Positions 54,274 to 64,000 are shown, counted from the first letter of the stretch. The stretch is DNA of 64,000 nt from Salinirubellus salinus (GCF_025231485.1 NZ_CP104003.1:2542001-2606000), one strand, 5' to 3'. Program-made: numbers and translations. The notes: generated from the letters alone by a model not told the origin.

Positions 54274-56264
54274 ATGCGACGCCTCCTCGCCGTCCTGATG
54301 GTGCTGTTCCTGCTCACACCGACGGCCGCAGTCGCGGCCGTCCCCGACGCCCGCATCACGGTCTCGGACGTGACTGTCGCACCCGACGGTCCCGTGACGG
54401 GTGAACCAGTCACCGTCACCGCGACGGTCCAGAACTCCGGCGGCTCGCCCGAACCCGTCGAGATAGACCGGGTCGTCCTCCGTCGCGCCGACGGGGGCGA
54501 GCGACTCGCCACCGCCGACGAACCCGGGGCGCTCTCGCAGGGTGGCGCCCTGACCGTCGACCTCGTCACCGAGTTCGAGGCGGCGGGCCGGGTGGACCTC
54601 GAGGTCGTCGCCGTCGGGACGGACACGAACGGGAACGAGACCCGCGCGGTCCGACCGTTCACCGTCGTCGTGGAGCGGGCCCCGCCGACGATGGACGTGG
54701 TCGTCGCCGACCCCGTCGTCGGCGTCGAGAGCGACGTGGCGGTGACGGTCTCGAACCCGTCGGCGACCGAGCGGCGGAACCTCGAACTCACGCTCTCGGG
54801 GCCGGACGGCGAGCGGACCCGGGCGACCGTCCCGGCGCTCGCGGCCGGCGCGAGCACGACGGTGAACCTCTCCCTTCGACCGAACGAGGCGGGACCACGC
54901 GAGGGGGAGCTCTCGCTCGCGTACACCACCTCGACGGGCGACCGGGCGAGGACGACGCAGTCGCTCGCCTACGAGGTGACGCCGTTCCGTGAGGACCTCG
55001 GGGTGAGCGTCTCGCGGACCCCGCCGGCCGACGGTGGTGACGGCGGTGACGGCGCCGGCCTCGGTGGTGCCGTCGCAGGTGGGGGCGGCGGTGGCGGGGG
55101 CGACGGCACGCCCGACGACACCGGCCCGGCCGAGTCGGTCACCGTCGAGGTGACGAACTTCGGGAACACCGCGGCCAGCGGCGTCGTCGTCCGTCCCGTC
55201 CTGACGAGCGACGCGGCGGCCGACCGGACGCTCCCGCGCGAACCCGTGGGCGACCTCGCGCCGGGCGAGTCCGCCACGGTGCAGGTCGACCTCGGGGGCC
55301 GCCCCATCGGCGTCGCCCAGACGCTGAACGTCACGCTCGCGTACACCGCCGCGACGGACCGGAACCGCGTGGTCACGGGCGCGACGTACGACCTCACCAC
55401 GCTCCGGCAGGACGTCGGCGTGGCCGTCCGCCGGGCACCCGAGCAGATGCAACAGCAACAGGCAGGTGGGCAGCTGGGCGCGTTGCTCGGGGCGGCCGGT
55501 GGCGGCGCGGCGGGCGGTGGCGGCGGGACCCTCCAGTCGCAGGACGCGGGCGACGAGCCCCGCGAGGCCGCCGAGGTCGAGGTGACGAACTTCGGCAACG
55601 TCCCGGTCAGCGAGGTCGTGGTCCGCCCGGTCGCGGGCGAGACGGAGCTCCCGCGCCGGTCCGTCGGCTCGCTCGAACCCGGGGAGTCCGACACCGTCAC
55701 GGTCGACCTCTCCGGGCTGGAGGGCGCGACGCTGACCGCCACCGTGGAGTACCGCTACGGGGCCGGTGCCGTCGGCACCGTCACCGGGACGTACGACTAC
55801 GCGCCGGCCAGCGGCGAGGTGCGCCTGACCGACGTGAACCTCGAGTTCACCGAGGACGGCCGCCTGCTCGTCACCGGGAACACCGGCAACGTCGGCGACA
55901 GCGAGGTGACGGCGGTCGTCGTCAGCGTGGGCGAGAGCGAGCACGTCTCGCCGGCGTACCCGCAGCGGGACTACTTCGTCGGGAGCGTCGAGTCGAGCGA
56001 GTTCGCGCCGTTCGAGTTGACCGCCGACGTGGACGCCGAGAACGCCACCGAGATCCCCGTCCAGATCACCTACCGCACCGGTGGCGAGGAGCGGACCGAG
56101 ACGGTGACGCTCCCGTACGACTCGGCGCTGGCCCCCGAGGACCAACAGCGCGGGCTGAGCCTCGGCGGTGTCGGCATCGGTGTCGACGCCACGGGCGCGC
56201 TCGCGGGCGTCCTCCTCGCGCTGATCGTGCTCGTCCCCACCGCGTACCTCGCCCGGAGACGGTG

Positions 56265-56265
<1 letters not shown>
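54274..56265 (+). CDS. CARDB-repeat surface protein (COG1361-like)
   Basis: 663 residues. A signal peptide (LLAVLMVLFLLTPTAAVAA) is followed by four or more CARDB/NPCBM-type beta repeats marked by VTVTATVQNSGG, VTVEVTNFGNTAASGVVV and AEVEVTNFGNVPVSEVVV, each ending L-x-P-G-E-S-x-T-V-x-V-x-L. Two Gly-rich insertions interrupt equal points of the repeats. The C-terminus has a membrane helix (ALAGVLLALIVLVPTAYLA) and RRR, so it is anchored in the membrane. Its stop overlaps the ABC ATPase start by 1 base. Confidence 0.82.
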
Positions 56266-56992
<727 letters not shown>

Positions 56993-56996
<4 letters not shown>

Positions 56997-58129
56997 CGGT
57001 GCTCGAGCGGTTCCCGGCGGTGCTGATGGCGTTCCGGAACCTCGACCGCAACCGCCTGCGTTCGGCGCTCGCGGCGCTCGGCATCGTCATCGGCGTCGTC
57101 GCCATCGCCACGCTCGGCATCTTCGGCAACGTCCTCCAGCTCTCGGCGACGAACGAACTCGGCGGCATCGGCGACCAGGTCATCGTCTCGCCGAACACCG
57201 ACACCGGCGAGAGCACGCTCTCGCCACGCGACGTGGCGACCGTCCAGCGCGTCGCCGAGGGCCGCGGGGAGGCCGTCCCGCTCGTCACCAGCGGCGCCGT
57301 CGTCACCGGTTCGGGCGGCCAGTCTTTCGCCCAGCTCTACGGGCTGTCCGACCCAGCCGCGCTGTTCGAAGCCGAGGCGGGGACCCTCCCCAGACAGCAC
57401 AGACAGGGCGCCATCGTCGGCCAGTCGCTCGCGGCCGAACTCGACCTGCAGGTCGGGAGCGCCATCGAGATAGAGGGGAACCGCTACCGGGTCGTCGCGG
57501 TGCTCGCCGAGGGGGAGGACATCACGCCCATCCGGCCCGACAACGCCGTCGTCCTCCCCGAGGACGAGTTCGTGCAGGACGGCTACAACCAGGTCGTCGT
57601 GCAGGCCAACTCCGGCGAGGACGCCCGGTTCGTCGCGGCGACGGTCCGCGAGCGACTGAACGCCCGCGAACAGCGCGTCTCCGTCTTCGAACTCGGGAGC
57701 ATCCTCGACCAGATACGCGAGTTCTTCACCCTCCTGAACGGCTTCCTCATCGCGCTGGGGACGGTGTCGCTCGTCGTCGCCGGCGTCGCCATCTTCAACG
57801 TGATGCTGATGAGCACGCGCGAGCGCCGCGGCGAGATCGGCGTGCTGCGCGCCGTCGGGGTCCAGAAGGGCGACGTGCTCCGGACGCTCGTGGTGGAGTC
57901 GGCGCTCCTCGGGGTGCTCGGCGGGTTCGTCGGCATCGTCGTCTCGTCGCTGGCCGTCGGCGCCCTCTACCAGTTCAGCCCCATCGGACTGGACGTGGTG
58001 CTCGCCCCCTCGAACGGGTTCTACCTGCTGCTCGCGTTCGGGTTCGGCGTGCTCATCGCGCTGCTGTCGGGGCTGTACCCGGCGTGGAAGGCGGCGAACG
58101 AGCACCCGGTGGACGCGCTGCGGGACTGA
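56993..58129 (+). CDS. ABC transporter permease, MacB/FtsX-like
   Basis: 378 residues. One N-terminal membrane helix (LAALGIVIGVVAIATLGIFG), a large external domain of about 200 residues with an MacB-PCD-like fold, then three C-terminal helices around LIALGTVSLVVAGVAIFNVML and LLGVLGGFVGIVVSS, ending GLYPAWKAANEHPVDALRD, the usual MacB ending. Such proteins are mechanotransmitters or exporters. GTG start 56993 overlaps the ATPase stop. A composite repeat follows its stop. Confidence 0.9.
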
Positions 58130-58285
58130 CGACCAAACTTTTGCACGCTCGTGGGGCGCGACGGAGTCGCGCCCGACTCGCGGCAAAACTTTGGATTCGA
58201 AAGGGCGCGCCATCGGGGCCTTCGGCCCCTCCGGCGCGGGTGGGTGTGCTGGCGGTCCCGCACCGCCTCCGCCATCGCTACCGCC
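58130..58285 (+). repeat. Composite 3' repeat, copy C (after MacB-like permease)
   Basis: Outer arms CCAAACTTTTGC (58133-58144) and GCAAAACTTTGG (58183-58194) pair at 11 of 12 positions around hairpin GGGCGCGAC-GGA-GTCGCGCCC (58154-58174). A second hairpin GCGCC...GGCGC (58208-58238) encloses GGGGCC-TTC-GGCCCC. GCGGGTGGGT and a CCGCACCGCC tail follow. The architecture matches copies A and B although most arm sequences differ. Confidence 0.85.
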
Positions 58286-58495
58286 CTACGCCTTGTCTAT
58301 CATCACTTCGCTGGCCTTGACGACGGCGCTCACGTCGTCGCCCTCCTCGAGACCGAGTCGCTCGACGGAGCCACGGGTGATGGTCGAGGTGACGGTCTGC
58401 CCGTCGCCGAGTTCCACCACGACCTCGGCCATCACGCCGTCCGTCGTCACCGCGGTCACCGTCCCGTCGAGTCTGTTGCGGGCACTGAGTACCAT
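58286..58495 (-). CDS. TOBE/Mop-domain molybdate-binding-like protein
   Basis: 69 residues beginning MVLSARNRLDGTVTAVTTDG and including VVVELGDGQTVTSTITRGSVERLGL and VSAVVKASEVMI. This is a single Mop/TOBE domain (molbindin), which binds oxyanions such as molybdate in oligomers. The frame is open upstream to 58927, but the ATG at 58495 is the standard start of this family (SARN near residue 4). Confidence 0.88.
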   Translation of the reverse strand: MVLSARNRLDGTVTAVTTDGVMAEVVVELGDGQTVTSTITRGSVERLGLEEGDDVSAVVKASEVMIDKA

Positions 58496-58724
58496 GGGCC
58501 GTGGAGGGGTCCGGAGCGGCAAGAGGTGTGGCTTGGCCGACACCAACGTGGCGCGGGAGTGACACGCCATCCGGCGACACCCGTGTCGAGTGGGTGCACG
58601 ATGAGTCGAGCGGTGGCCCGGGGCCGGTCTTGGGACGCCAGCGGACGACTGTCCCTCGGTTCCGGGAGTTCGACCAATATAGATGACTCTCTGACGTGTC
58701 CCAGAGCCCTGGATAGCCCCAAAG

Positions 58725-58733
58725 AGATAGATA
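58725..58733 (+). promoter_or_regulatory. TATA-like box of sensor kinase
   Basis: AGATAGATA centred about 26 bases before the ATG at 58755. A second AT-rich spot CAATATAGATG lies at about 58675. The gap 58496-58724 shows no gene. Confidence 0.4.
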
Positions 58734-58754
58734 CGGGCGCCGACACTGTCGTGC

Positions 58755-60533
58755 ATGGACGCTGCGGAACTCGGGGGCGGCCGTGGGGAGCGTGACCGGA
58801 GCGAGCGACTGCTCGACCTGGTCCTCGAGACGGGAGCTGTCGTGGCGGCGGGGCTCGATACGGACCTGCGACACGAGTGGGTCCACAACCCGAACCCGGA
58901 CCCGCCCGAGGCGGAGATACTCGGCAAGCGCGACGACGAACTCTACCCGCCGTCGGACGCCGACCCAACGATGGCGCTGAAGCGGGTGGCGCTGGAGGAG
59001 GACCGGCGCGTCGACCGGGAGTTCGTCTTCCAGAAGCCGTGGGGCCCCGTCGCCTACCGGGCGGCCGCCGAACCGACCCACGACGAGGCGGGCGAGCAGA
59101 CCGGGGTGCTGTTCGCCGCGTTCGACCGCACCGAGCAGTACCAGTTGCTGGACCGGACCACCGACGGCGTCTACACGGTCGATCCGGACTGGCGGGTCAC
59201 CTTCTGGAACGACACGATGGCCGAGCGGACGGGCGTCGAGGCGGAGACGGTGGTCGGCGAGCGGCTCTGGGACCAGTTCGGCGACACCATCCCGGCGACG
59301 CTGGCGGAGGCGTACCGCGGGGCGATGGCCACGGGCGAGCCGGTGGAACTGGAACAGTACGTCCCCGAGCCGTTCGACTACTGGGTCGAGGTGCGGGCGT
59401 TCCCCGGCGACGGAGGGATGACCGTGTTCTCGCGGGACGTGACCGAGACGGTCGAACGGACCCGCGAGCTGGAGCGACGGGAGTACCTGTTCGACGAGAT
59501 GCAGGAGATCGCCGAGCTGGGCGTCTGGGAGTACGACCCCATCTCCGAGACGCTCTGGTGGTCCGACGGGATGTACCGGGTCCACGGGCTGGAGTCGACG
59601 GACGACCCACCGACCATCGAGGGGGCCATCGAGTGCTACCACCCGGACGACCGGCCCCGCGTCGAGGCAGCGTTCGAACGGGCCCTCGAGGACGGGACGG
59701 GCTACAGCCTCGACCTGCGGCTGGCGAACCCCGACGGCGGCGTGCGGGACGTCCGGAACCGGGCGGAGGCCGTCACCGAGCACGGTGAGGTCGTGCTCGT
59801 CCGGGGGACGATACAGGACATCACGGCGGTGAAGCGGACCGAGCGGAGCCTCCGCCAGCAGAACGAGCGGCTCGACGACTTCGTCGACCTCGTCGCCCAC
59901 GACCTGCGGAACCCGCTGTCGGTCGCGACCGCGTTCACCGATATCGCCATCGAGGACGACAGCGTCGACGACCTCGACCGGGTCCAGGCCGCACTCGGCC
60001 GGATGGAGGACCTGCTGGAGGACGTGCTCACGGCTGCGCACGCCGGCCAGTCGCTCACCGAGACGGCGCCGATCGACGTCGCCGGGCTCGCCCGGTCGGC
60101 ATGGGAGAACGTCGACACCAGCGACGCCGAGCTCCACGTCGAGGAGGGTATCGGCCAGGTCCAGGGAGAGTACGGCCGACTGCTCCGGCTGTTCGAGAAC
60201 CTCGTCCGGAACGCCGTCGAACACGGCGCGACGAGCCCCGACGCGTCTGCGAGTCGGGACGCCGTCGAACACGGCGGGGGGGGTGTCACCGTGACGGTCG
60301 GCCCGCTCGCCGACGCGGTGGGGTTCTACGTCGCCGACGACGGCGTCGGTATCCCACCGAGTGAACGCGACCGGGTGTTCGAACGCGGCTACTCGACGAA
60401 CCGCGAGGGGACGGGGTTCGGCCTCGCCATCGTCGCCGACGTGGTCGCGGTCCACGGCTGGACCGTCGAGGTGGCCGAGTCGGCCGACGGTGGCGCCCGA
60501 TTCGAGATCACCGTCACGAACGGTCCGAGCTGA
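58755..60533 (+). CDS. PAS-domain sensor histidine kinase
   Basis: 592 residues, no membrane segments, so cytoplasmic. PAS-like domains lie at about 20-130, 135-235 (YTVDPDWRVTFWNDTMAERTG) and 245-365 (a PAS with PAC ending). The kinase core has the H-box FVDLVAHDLRNPLSVATAFT, N-box LFENLVRNAVEHGA, G1 FYVADDGVGIPPSERDRVFE, and G2 GTGFGLAIVADVV. It would phosphorylate a response regulator that is not in this window. Its 3' end overlaps the RidA gene by 20 bases. Confidence 0.9.
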   Translation: MDAAELGGGRGERDRSERLLDLVLETGAVVAAGLDTDLRHEWVHNPNPDPPEAEILGKRDDELYPPSDADPTMALKRVALEEDRRVDREFVFQKPWGPVAYRAAAEPTHDEAGEQTGVLFAAFDRTEQYQLLDRTTDGVYTVDPDWRVTFWNDTMAERTGVEAETVVGERLWDQFGDTIPATLAEAYRGAMATGEPVELEQYVPEPFDYWVEVRAFPGDGGMTVFSRDVTETVERTRELERREYLFDEMQEIAELGVWEYDPISETLWWSDGMYRVHGLESTDDPPTIEGAIECYHPDDRPRVEAAFERALEDGTGYSLDLRLANPDGGVRDVRNRAEAVTEHGEVVLVRGTIQDITAVKRTERSLRQQNERLDDFVDLVAHDLRNPLSVATAFTDIAIEDDSVDDLDRVQAALGRMEDLLEDVLTAAHAGQSLTETAPIDVAGLARSAWENVDTSDAELHVEEGIGQVQGEYGRLLRLFENLVRNAVEHGATSPDASASRDAVEHGGGGVTVTVGPLADAVGFYVADDGVGIPPSERDRVFERGYSTNREGTGFGLAIVADVVAVHGWTVEVAESADGGARFEITVTNGPS

Positions 60534-60918
60534 GCCCCTCGACGAGAGCCTCGCACTCCACCTCCACGCACAGTTCCGGGTCCACGAGCGCCGACACCTC
60601 CACCATCGTCGCGGCCGGGCGGGCCTCGCCGAAGAACTCCCCGTGGACCTCGCCGATGGCTTCCCAGTCCTCGATGTCGGTGACGTAGAGGCGGGTCCGG
60701 ACCACGTCCTCGAGGCTCGCCCCGGCCGCCTCCAGCGCCCGCCCCACGTTCGAGAGCGCCCGTCTGGTCTGCTCGGCCGGCGTGCCGCCCACGACGTCGC
60801 CGTCCGCGTCCGTGGCGGTGGTCCCCGAGACGAGCACCCGGTCGCCGACGCGGACCGCCCGCGAGTAGCCGACCCGCGACTCCCACTCCGTGCCGGACGC
60901 GATGCGTGTCCGTTCCAT
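60514..60918 (-). CDS. RidA-family protein
   Basis: 134 residues of the YjgF/RidA fold. VLVSGTTATDADGDVVGGT near the N-terminus, LSNVGRALEAAGASLEDVVRTRLYVTDIEDW and RPAATMVEVSALVDPELCVEVECEA at the end are typical. RidA proteins hydrolyse reactive enamine/imine intermediates; the conserved Arg-to-Glu region (PAATMVEV) is present. The start at ATG 60918 is normal for the family. Confidence 0.88.
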   Translation of the reverse strand: MERTRIASGTEWESRVGYSRAVRVGDRVLVSGTTATDADGDVVGGTPAEQTRRALSNVGRALEAAGASLEDVVRTRLYVTDIEDWEAIGEVHGEFFGEARPAATMVEVSALVDPELCVEVECEALVEGLSSDRS

Positions 60919-61004
60919 ACCCCGCCCGCGTCGGCCGTCGCCTTCCCCGTTGTGCCCCGACGCGAACTGAAGCACTTAACCCACCCCCGGCGGAACGCGG
61001 GGAC

Positions 61005-61091
61005 ATGAGCGACGCAACGAAGGTCGTACTCGGCACCGTCGGGGTGGCGGCGCTACTGGTACTCGTCATCGTACTCTCGCTGGCGCTGTAA
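61005..61091 (+). CDS. 28-residue single-helix membrane microprotein
   Basis: MSDATKVVLGTVGVAALLVL, then VIVLSLAL: a short polar start and one membrane helix. A CTTAAC box about 30 bases upstream (60974-60979) supports a leaderless start at 61005, and the stop lies 2 bases before the next start, so it may be translationally coupled. It is too short for homology by eye. Confidence 0.5.
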   Translation: MSDATKVVLGTVGVAALLVLVIVLSLAL

Positions 61092-61093
61092 TC

Positions 61094-61879
61094 GTGTTCG
61101 AGCAGCGGGACCTCTCGCCGGCCCTGGAGGCGGTCCGCGAGCGGCACGCACCCGGCGCCCTCGTCCTCGACACGAAGGGCGACTTCGAGACGCTCCCGCC
61201 GGCGGTGGCCGAGAACCTCGGCCCGCTGGTGGAGGCGTTCGAACCGGTCGACTACGACCCCGTGTGGGTCCCCGAGTCGGCACCGGAACAGCTCCACCGC
61301 CTCGCCGGCGGCGAGTTCACGCTGGGCGCCCCGGGGGACGGCGGCGTCGCGTGGACCCGACAGACCCGCCCGCCCACCGTCTTCGTCAAGCCGCGGCTGG
61401 AGGGCTCGCCCGACGAGTTCGTCGAGTTCCTCGTCGCGGAGGCGCTCGTCGAGGCGGGCACCGACCTCCCCGAACAGTTCCTCGGGTTCTTCCGCGAGCG
61501 CTACCCGCCCCTCTGCGAGACGGGGCTCTCACCGGCGGACAGCTACCAGCTGGCGAACGCGCTGTACGACGCCTACGTCGGCCTCCACACCGTCGAGGTG
61601 TTCCGCGCGTGGGGGAGCGAGGACCCGGCGCTCACCTCGCTCCACGACGCGTGGCTGGACGCCGGCACGCGGCTCGAACCCCGGCTGGAGGGGCTGGCCG
61701 GCGAGGTGGCCCGCGGCGAGACGAGTTTCGCCGAGGCCGCCGAGCTGGCCTGTTCCGCGGTCAAACACGGCATCGAGCCGCCGACGCCGTTCGGCGCGCT
61801 GGCGACCGAGACGTACCGTGAACACGGGGCGGCGTTCGCACTCCGGTGGGCGGAGAAGACGCTCGACGCGCTCGCCTGA
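61094..61879 (+). CDS. Conserved-looking soluble protein, unknown
   Basis: 261 residues, acidic and largely helical. It begins FEQRDLSPALEAVRERHAPG and contains VFVKPRLEGSPDEFVEFLVAEALVEAG and SYQLANALYDAYVGLHTVEVFRAWG. It looks like a haloarchaea-only family of unknown function (possibly one of the DUF70xx groups). It starts at GTG 61094, 2 bases after the microprotein. Confidence 0.65.
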   Translation: MFEQRDLSPALEAVRERHAPGALVLDTKGDFETLPPAVAENLGPLVEAFEPVDYDPVWVPESAPEQLHRLAGGEFTLGAPGDGGVAWTRQTRPPTVFVKPRLEGSPDEFVEFLVAEALVEAGTDLPEQFLGFFRERYPPLCETGLSPADSYQLANALYDAYVGLHTVEVFRAWGSEDPALTSLHDAWLDAGTRLEPRLEGLAGEVARGETSFAEAAELACSAVKHGIEPPTPFGALATETYREHGAAFALRWAEKTLDALA

Positions 61880-61919
61880 GCACCGGAAACTACTCGACGC
61901 CGGGGCCGCCGATACGGAC

Positions 61920-62300
61920 GTGTCCCGCCCGTTCCGGCCACTCCTCGTGACCGTCCCGAGCGCCACCGCACAGACCACCTCGCCGACGGCCGTCCCGACG
62001 ACCCCTCCCCCGGGTGACGACCCGTTCTCCGTCTCGTTCGTCGCCTCCCTCGTCGGCCTCTTCTTCGGCGGCGGACTCCTGCTCGCCGCCGGCAGTGGCC
62101 TCGTCTCGCTCGCGCTCGTCGAGCTGCTCGGACCGTTCGGCGACTGGACCCACCTCGCACTCCCGCTCCTGATCGTCGCGCCCCCGATAGCGGTGCTGGT
62201 GACCACCGCGTTCGCGAATCTCTTCATCAATTTCACCTACGCCGGGGCCGTCGTGGGTGCCGTGGTCGCGGGAATCCTGCTCCGACGGCGCTACCGGTGA
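61920..62300 (+). CDS. Small membrane protein, unknown
   Basis: 126 residues from GTG 61920. A Thr/Pro-rich N-terminus (SATAQTTSPTAVPTT) comes before three hydrophobic segments (about 38-60, 72-92 and 100-120), ending LLRRRYR. The N-terminal stretch looks like a signal-less external stalk. The family is not recognised. Confidence 0.5.
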   Translation: MSRPFRPLLVTVPSATAQTTSPTAVPTTPPPGDDPFSVSFVASLVGLFFGGGLLLAAGSGLVSLALVELLGPFGDWTHLALPLLIVAPPIAVLVTTAFANLFINFTYAGAVVGAVVAGILLRRRYR

Positions 62301-62334
62301 GAGTGCCGGCTCCGTGGTCGGCCCCCCGGACCGC

Positions 62335-62913
62335 TCAGAACTCGCCGGTGACGGTCCCGTCGGCGTCGAGCGTGACGATCCCCTCGAACAGGTCGCGATA
62401 CCCCTCCAGTACCTCGGGTTCGTGGACCTCCTCGGCGAGGTGGAAGAGGCCGACGGCGTCGTGGTCTCGCAGGAGGTCGAGGATGCGCTCGACGGCCTCG
62501 CGGGCGCGGTCCTCGTCGGCGTAGTAGGCCATCTCGGTGATGGAGTCGACGCTCACGCGGAGCTTGCCGTCGTGCGTCTCGAGGAACTGTCGTACCTGGT
62601 CGACGATGCCGTCGAGGTCGTCCGGGGCGGCGACGTAGTGGACGCGGTCCGACGAGCGCCGGGAGTAGCCCCGTTCGACCGAGAGCGTGTCGAGGATGAC
62701 CGCGCGGTCCTCGTCGACGCCGTAGTGTTCGAGTTTCTGCTGGACCTCGCGGGCGGTGGTGCGCGTCGAGACGACCAGCAGGTGGTCGGTGTCCGTCTTG
62801 AGGAAGTCCGTGTCGATGCGGTCGGTCTCGCCGGTGCTCGGATGGACGAGCAGGATGCCCGTCCCGCCCGGGATGGTGTCCGGCGTGTTCTCAATGGCGA
62901 GTTCGTAGTCCAT
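62335..62913 (-). CDS. RecA-like protein with degenerate Walker A
   Basis: 192 residues resembling a compact RecA/KaiC-type ATPase. The N-terminal IPGGTGILLVHPSTGETDRI takes the P-loop place, but the GKT/GKS lysine is Glu (GET). LRVSVDSITEMAYY could be the Walker-B-like strand, and HLAEEVHEPEVLEGYRDLFEGIVTLD resembles the C-terminal end of such domains. It is likely a non-hydrolysing relative that binds a partner or nucleotide; the role is unknown. Confidence 0.65.
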   Translation of the reverse strand: MDYELAIENTPDTIPGGTGILLVHPSTGETDRIDTDFLKTDTDHLLVVSTRTTAREVQQKLEHYGVDEDRAVILDTLSVERGYSRRSSDRVHYVAAPDDLDGIVDQVRQFLETHDGKLRVSVDSITEMAYYADEDRAREAVERILDLLRDHDAVGLFHLAEEVHEPEVLEGYRDLFEGIVTLDADGTVTGEF

Positions 62914-62969
62914 ACCGGGACGGGGAGTGCGAGCGTCTTAAATTCCACACCCAGCGGGCGGCCGTCGGG

Positions 62970-63398
62970 TCAAAAGACGCTGTCGGCGGTGGCCGCGCCG
63001 ACGACGGAGAAGATGGCGCCCACCGAGACGGCCTTTGCGGTGACGAGGACCTGATCGCGAGGGGCGACGTCGAAGTCGGCGAAGAACGTCGCCGGGGCAT
63101 CGAACACCAGCGCGAGGACGAGGACGGAGCCGAACGAGACCACCATCAGCGAGAGGAACCGCAGGGGGATACCCGCTAGGTCGGTCTCCCGGTCCGGGTC
63201 GCGTTCGTCGGCCTTGTAGAGCGCGCCGTAGCCGATGCCGAAGACGATGGCCACGGCGAGGAGCAACTGCACCTCGTTCATGTTCGTCGCCAGCTGCCAC
63301 ACCTCCGCGGTCACGACGAACGGGCCGGCCAGCAGGAACCCACCGACCATCTGCTGGGCCACGTCGGCGGTCTTGAATCGGCGTGCCGGTCCGACCAT
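62970..63398 (-). CDS. Integral membrane protein (DUF2391-like)
   Basis: 142 residues with four hydrophobic segments, starting MVGPARRFKTADVAQQMVGGFLLAGPFVV. The layout resembles the DUF2391 family of integral membrane proteins, though I cannot confirm it. It lies 31 bases from the GIY-YIG gene in the same orientation. Confidence 0.65.
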   Translation of the reverse strand: MVGPARRFKTADVAQQMVGGFLLAGPFVVTAEVWQLATNMNEVQLLLAVAIVFGIGYGALYKADERDPDRETDLAGIPLRFLSLMVVSFGSVLVLALVFDAPATFFADFDVAPRDQVLVTAKAVSVGAIFSVVGAATADSVF

Positions 63399-63440
63399 AC
63401 GGGCCGAGTCGGCGGGCAGGCCGTATAACGCTCCCGGCTG

Positions 63441-63740
63441 TCAGTCGAGCACCTCGGCCGGGAGGAGTCGTCGACCCGCGGCCACCCGGGCGCCCGTCAC
63501 GAGCGACTCCTTCTCGGAGCGCGACAGCTGTTTCACCGCGTACTCGCGGGACATCGCCCCCGATTTCGTGTCGAACCGCTCGACGTGGACCAGTTCGACC
63601 GGGGTGCGCCCGCGGGTGTACTTCGCGCCCTCGCCCGTGTCGTGTTCGGCGACACGCCGGGCCGGGTCGGTGGTGTAGCCGGTGTAGAGCGTGTCGTCGG
63701 CACAGCGCAGCACGTAGACGTAGTGGTCGGCGTCGGACAT
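63441..63740 (-). CDS. GIY-YIG nuclease domain protein (YhbQ-like)
   Basis: 99 residues. HYVYVLRCADDTLYTGYTTD is the GIY-YIG motif (YVY...YTGYT), followed by the catalytic Arg in DPARRVAEHD, the Tyr/Arg in KYTRGRTP, and Glu in SREYAVKQLSR. Such small domains are found in DNA repair or uncharacterised nucleases. Confidence 0.88.
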   Translation of the reverse strand: MSDADHYVYVLRCADDTLYTGYTTDPARRVAEHDTGEGAKYTRGRTPVELVHVERFDTKSGAMSREYAVKQLSRSEKESLVTGARVAAGRRLLPAEVLD

Positions 63741-63809
63741 CGCGGTCGCTCACCCCTTCGCGCGCCGTCAATAAGAGGGCACCCTGTGATTTAGACCCGA
63801 TACCACGGT

Positions 63810-63965
63810 CTACGACCGTGTCTCGGACGCACGTTCCCTCGAGACCTCGGCGATCCCAGCGTTCGCAGAGCAGTTCGGACAGGCGTGAATCTGTCCCATT
63901 TCATCCGCGAACACCCGGGCGAAGCGGTCCGAGACGTGCGCCTCACAGTGATCACACCTGGGCAT
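63810..63965 (-). CDS. 51-residue zinc-finger protein (DUF7563-like)
   Basis: MPRCDHCEAHVSDRFARVFA is followed by an insert and CPNCSANAGIAEVSRER. Two CxxC pairs make a treble-clef-like zinc site. I recall a haloarchaeal family of this size and start (DUF7563) but cannot confirm it. It ends about 70 bases before the GIY-YIG start. Confidence 0.65.
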   Translation of the reverse strand: MPRCDHCEAHVSDRFARVFADEMGQIHACPNCSANAGIAEVSRERASETRS

Positions 63966-64000
63966 TCTAGCTGCCGACTCGGCGGTGCCTCGCCGGCACG

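Noticed and set aside
58755-60533. Sensor kinase considered as half of a local two-component pair
   Set aside because: No receiver-domain gene is present in the window.

Overview
The window comes from the chromosome of a haloarchaeon (class Halobacteria). It is strongly GC-rich by eye. Its proteins are very acidic, many exported proteins carry a twin-arginine motif followed by a lipobox, and many starts sit about 25-30 nt downstream of a TATA-like box with little or no leader. Archaeal housekeeping genes are present: EF-2, RNase P RNA, an intron-less tRNA-Phe and a PIN-ATPase-KH protein. The genus cannot be fixed from this sequence alone. Coding density is high, and no gene-free stretch is longer than about 300 bases. 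The main gaps (444-714, 6265-6519, 26416-26630, 27693-27889, 35877-36082, 40088-40243, 43618-43837, 58130-58285, 58496-58754) hold promoters, palindromes or repeats.

Layout. 1-6.1 kb: a DoxX protein, a complete CUT1-type sugar ABC importer operon (Tat lipoprotein, two permeases, ATPase) behind a promoter with an inverted repeat, an RDD membrane protein and a small membrane protein. 6.1-10 kb: tRNA-Phe with a partial duplicate beside it, a membrane glycosyltransferase and the PIN-ATPase-KH protein. 10-18.5 kb: an M20 peptidase, a beta-propeller lipoprotein, two tandem M32 carboxypeptidases, a 55-residue zinc-finger protein behind an operator-like repeat and an EamA transporter. 18.5-26 kb: a UvrD-like helicase, riboflavin synthase, a PrsW-like protease, nicotinate phosphoribosyltransferase, a CPBP protease and a MATE exporter. 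26-36.9 kb: RNase P RNA, a double-domain metzincin lipoprotein, an M29 aminopeptidase, an M23-like protein, a lipoate ligase-like protein, dihydroorotase and an unknown two-gene operon. 36.9-43.6 kb: a J-domain membrane protein, EF-2, a frame-disrupted surface protein, a cupin, a DCC protein and a second propeller lipoprotein. 43.8-51.8 kb: a catabolic cluster with a TAXI-TRAP importer, a benzoylformate-decarboxylase-like ThDP enzyme, an acyl-CoA ligase and a glutaryl-CoA-dehydrogenase-like enzyme. 51.8-58.3 kb: a PUA protein, a zinc-finger protein, a stand-alone RNB nuclease, and a CARDB surface protein with a MacB-like ABC pair. 58.3-64 kb: a TOBE protein, a sensor kinase, RidA and several small membrane or zinc proteins.

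The most unusual non-coding signal is a composite repeat of about 150 bp found directly 3' of four transcription units (RNase P RNA, EF-2, the MacB-like permease and, in diverged form, a DUF5781-like gene). Its modules keep the same order while most arm sequences have changed but still pair. Other highlights are a pair of palindromes inside the riboflavin synthase gene, a metzincin with a degenerate second copy of its own domain, and the TRAP/ThDP/acyl-CoA cluster.
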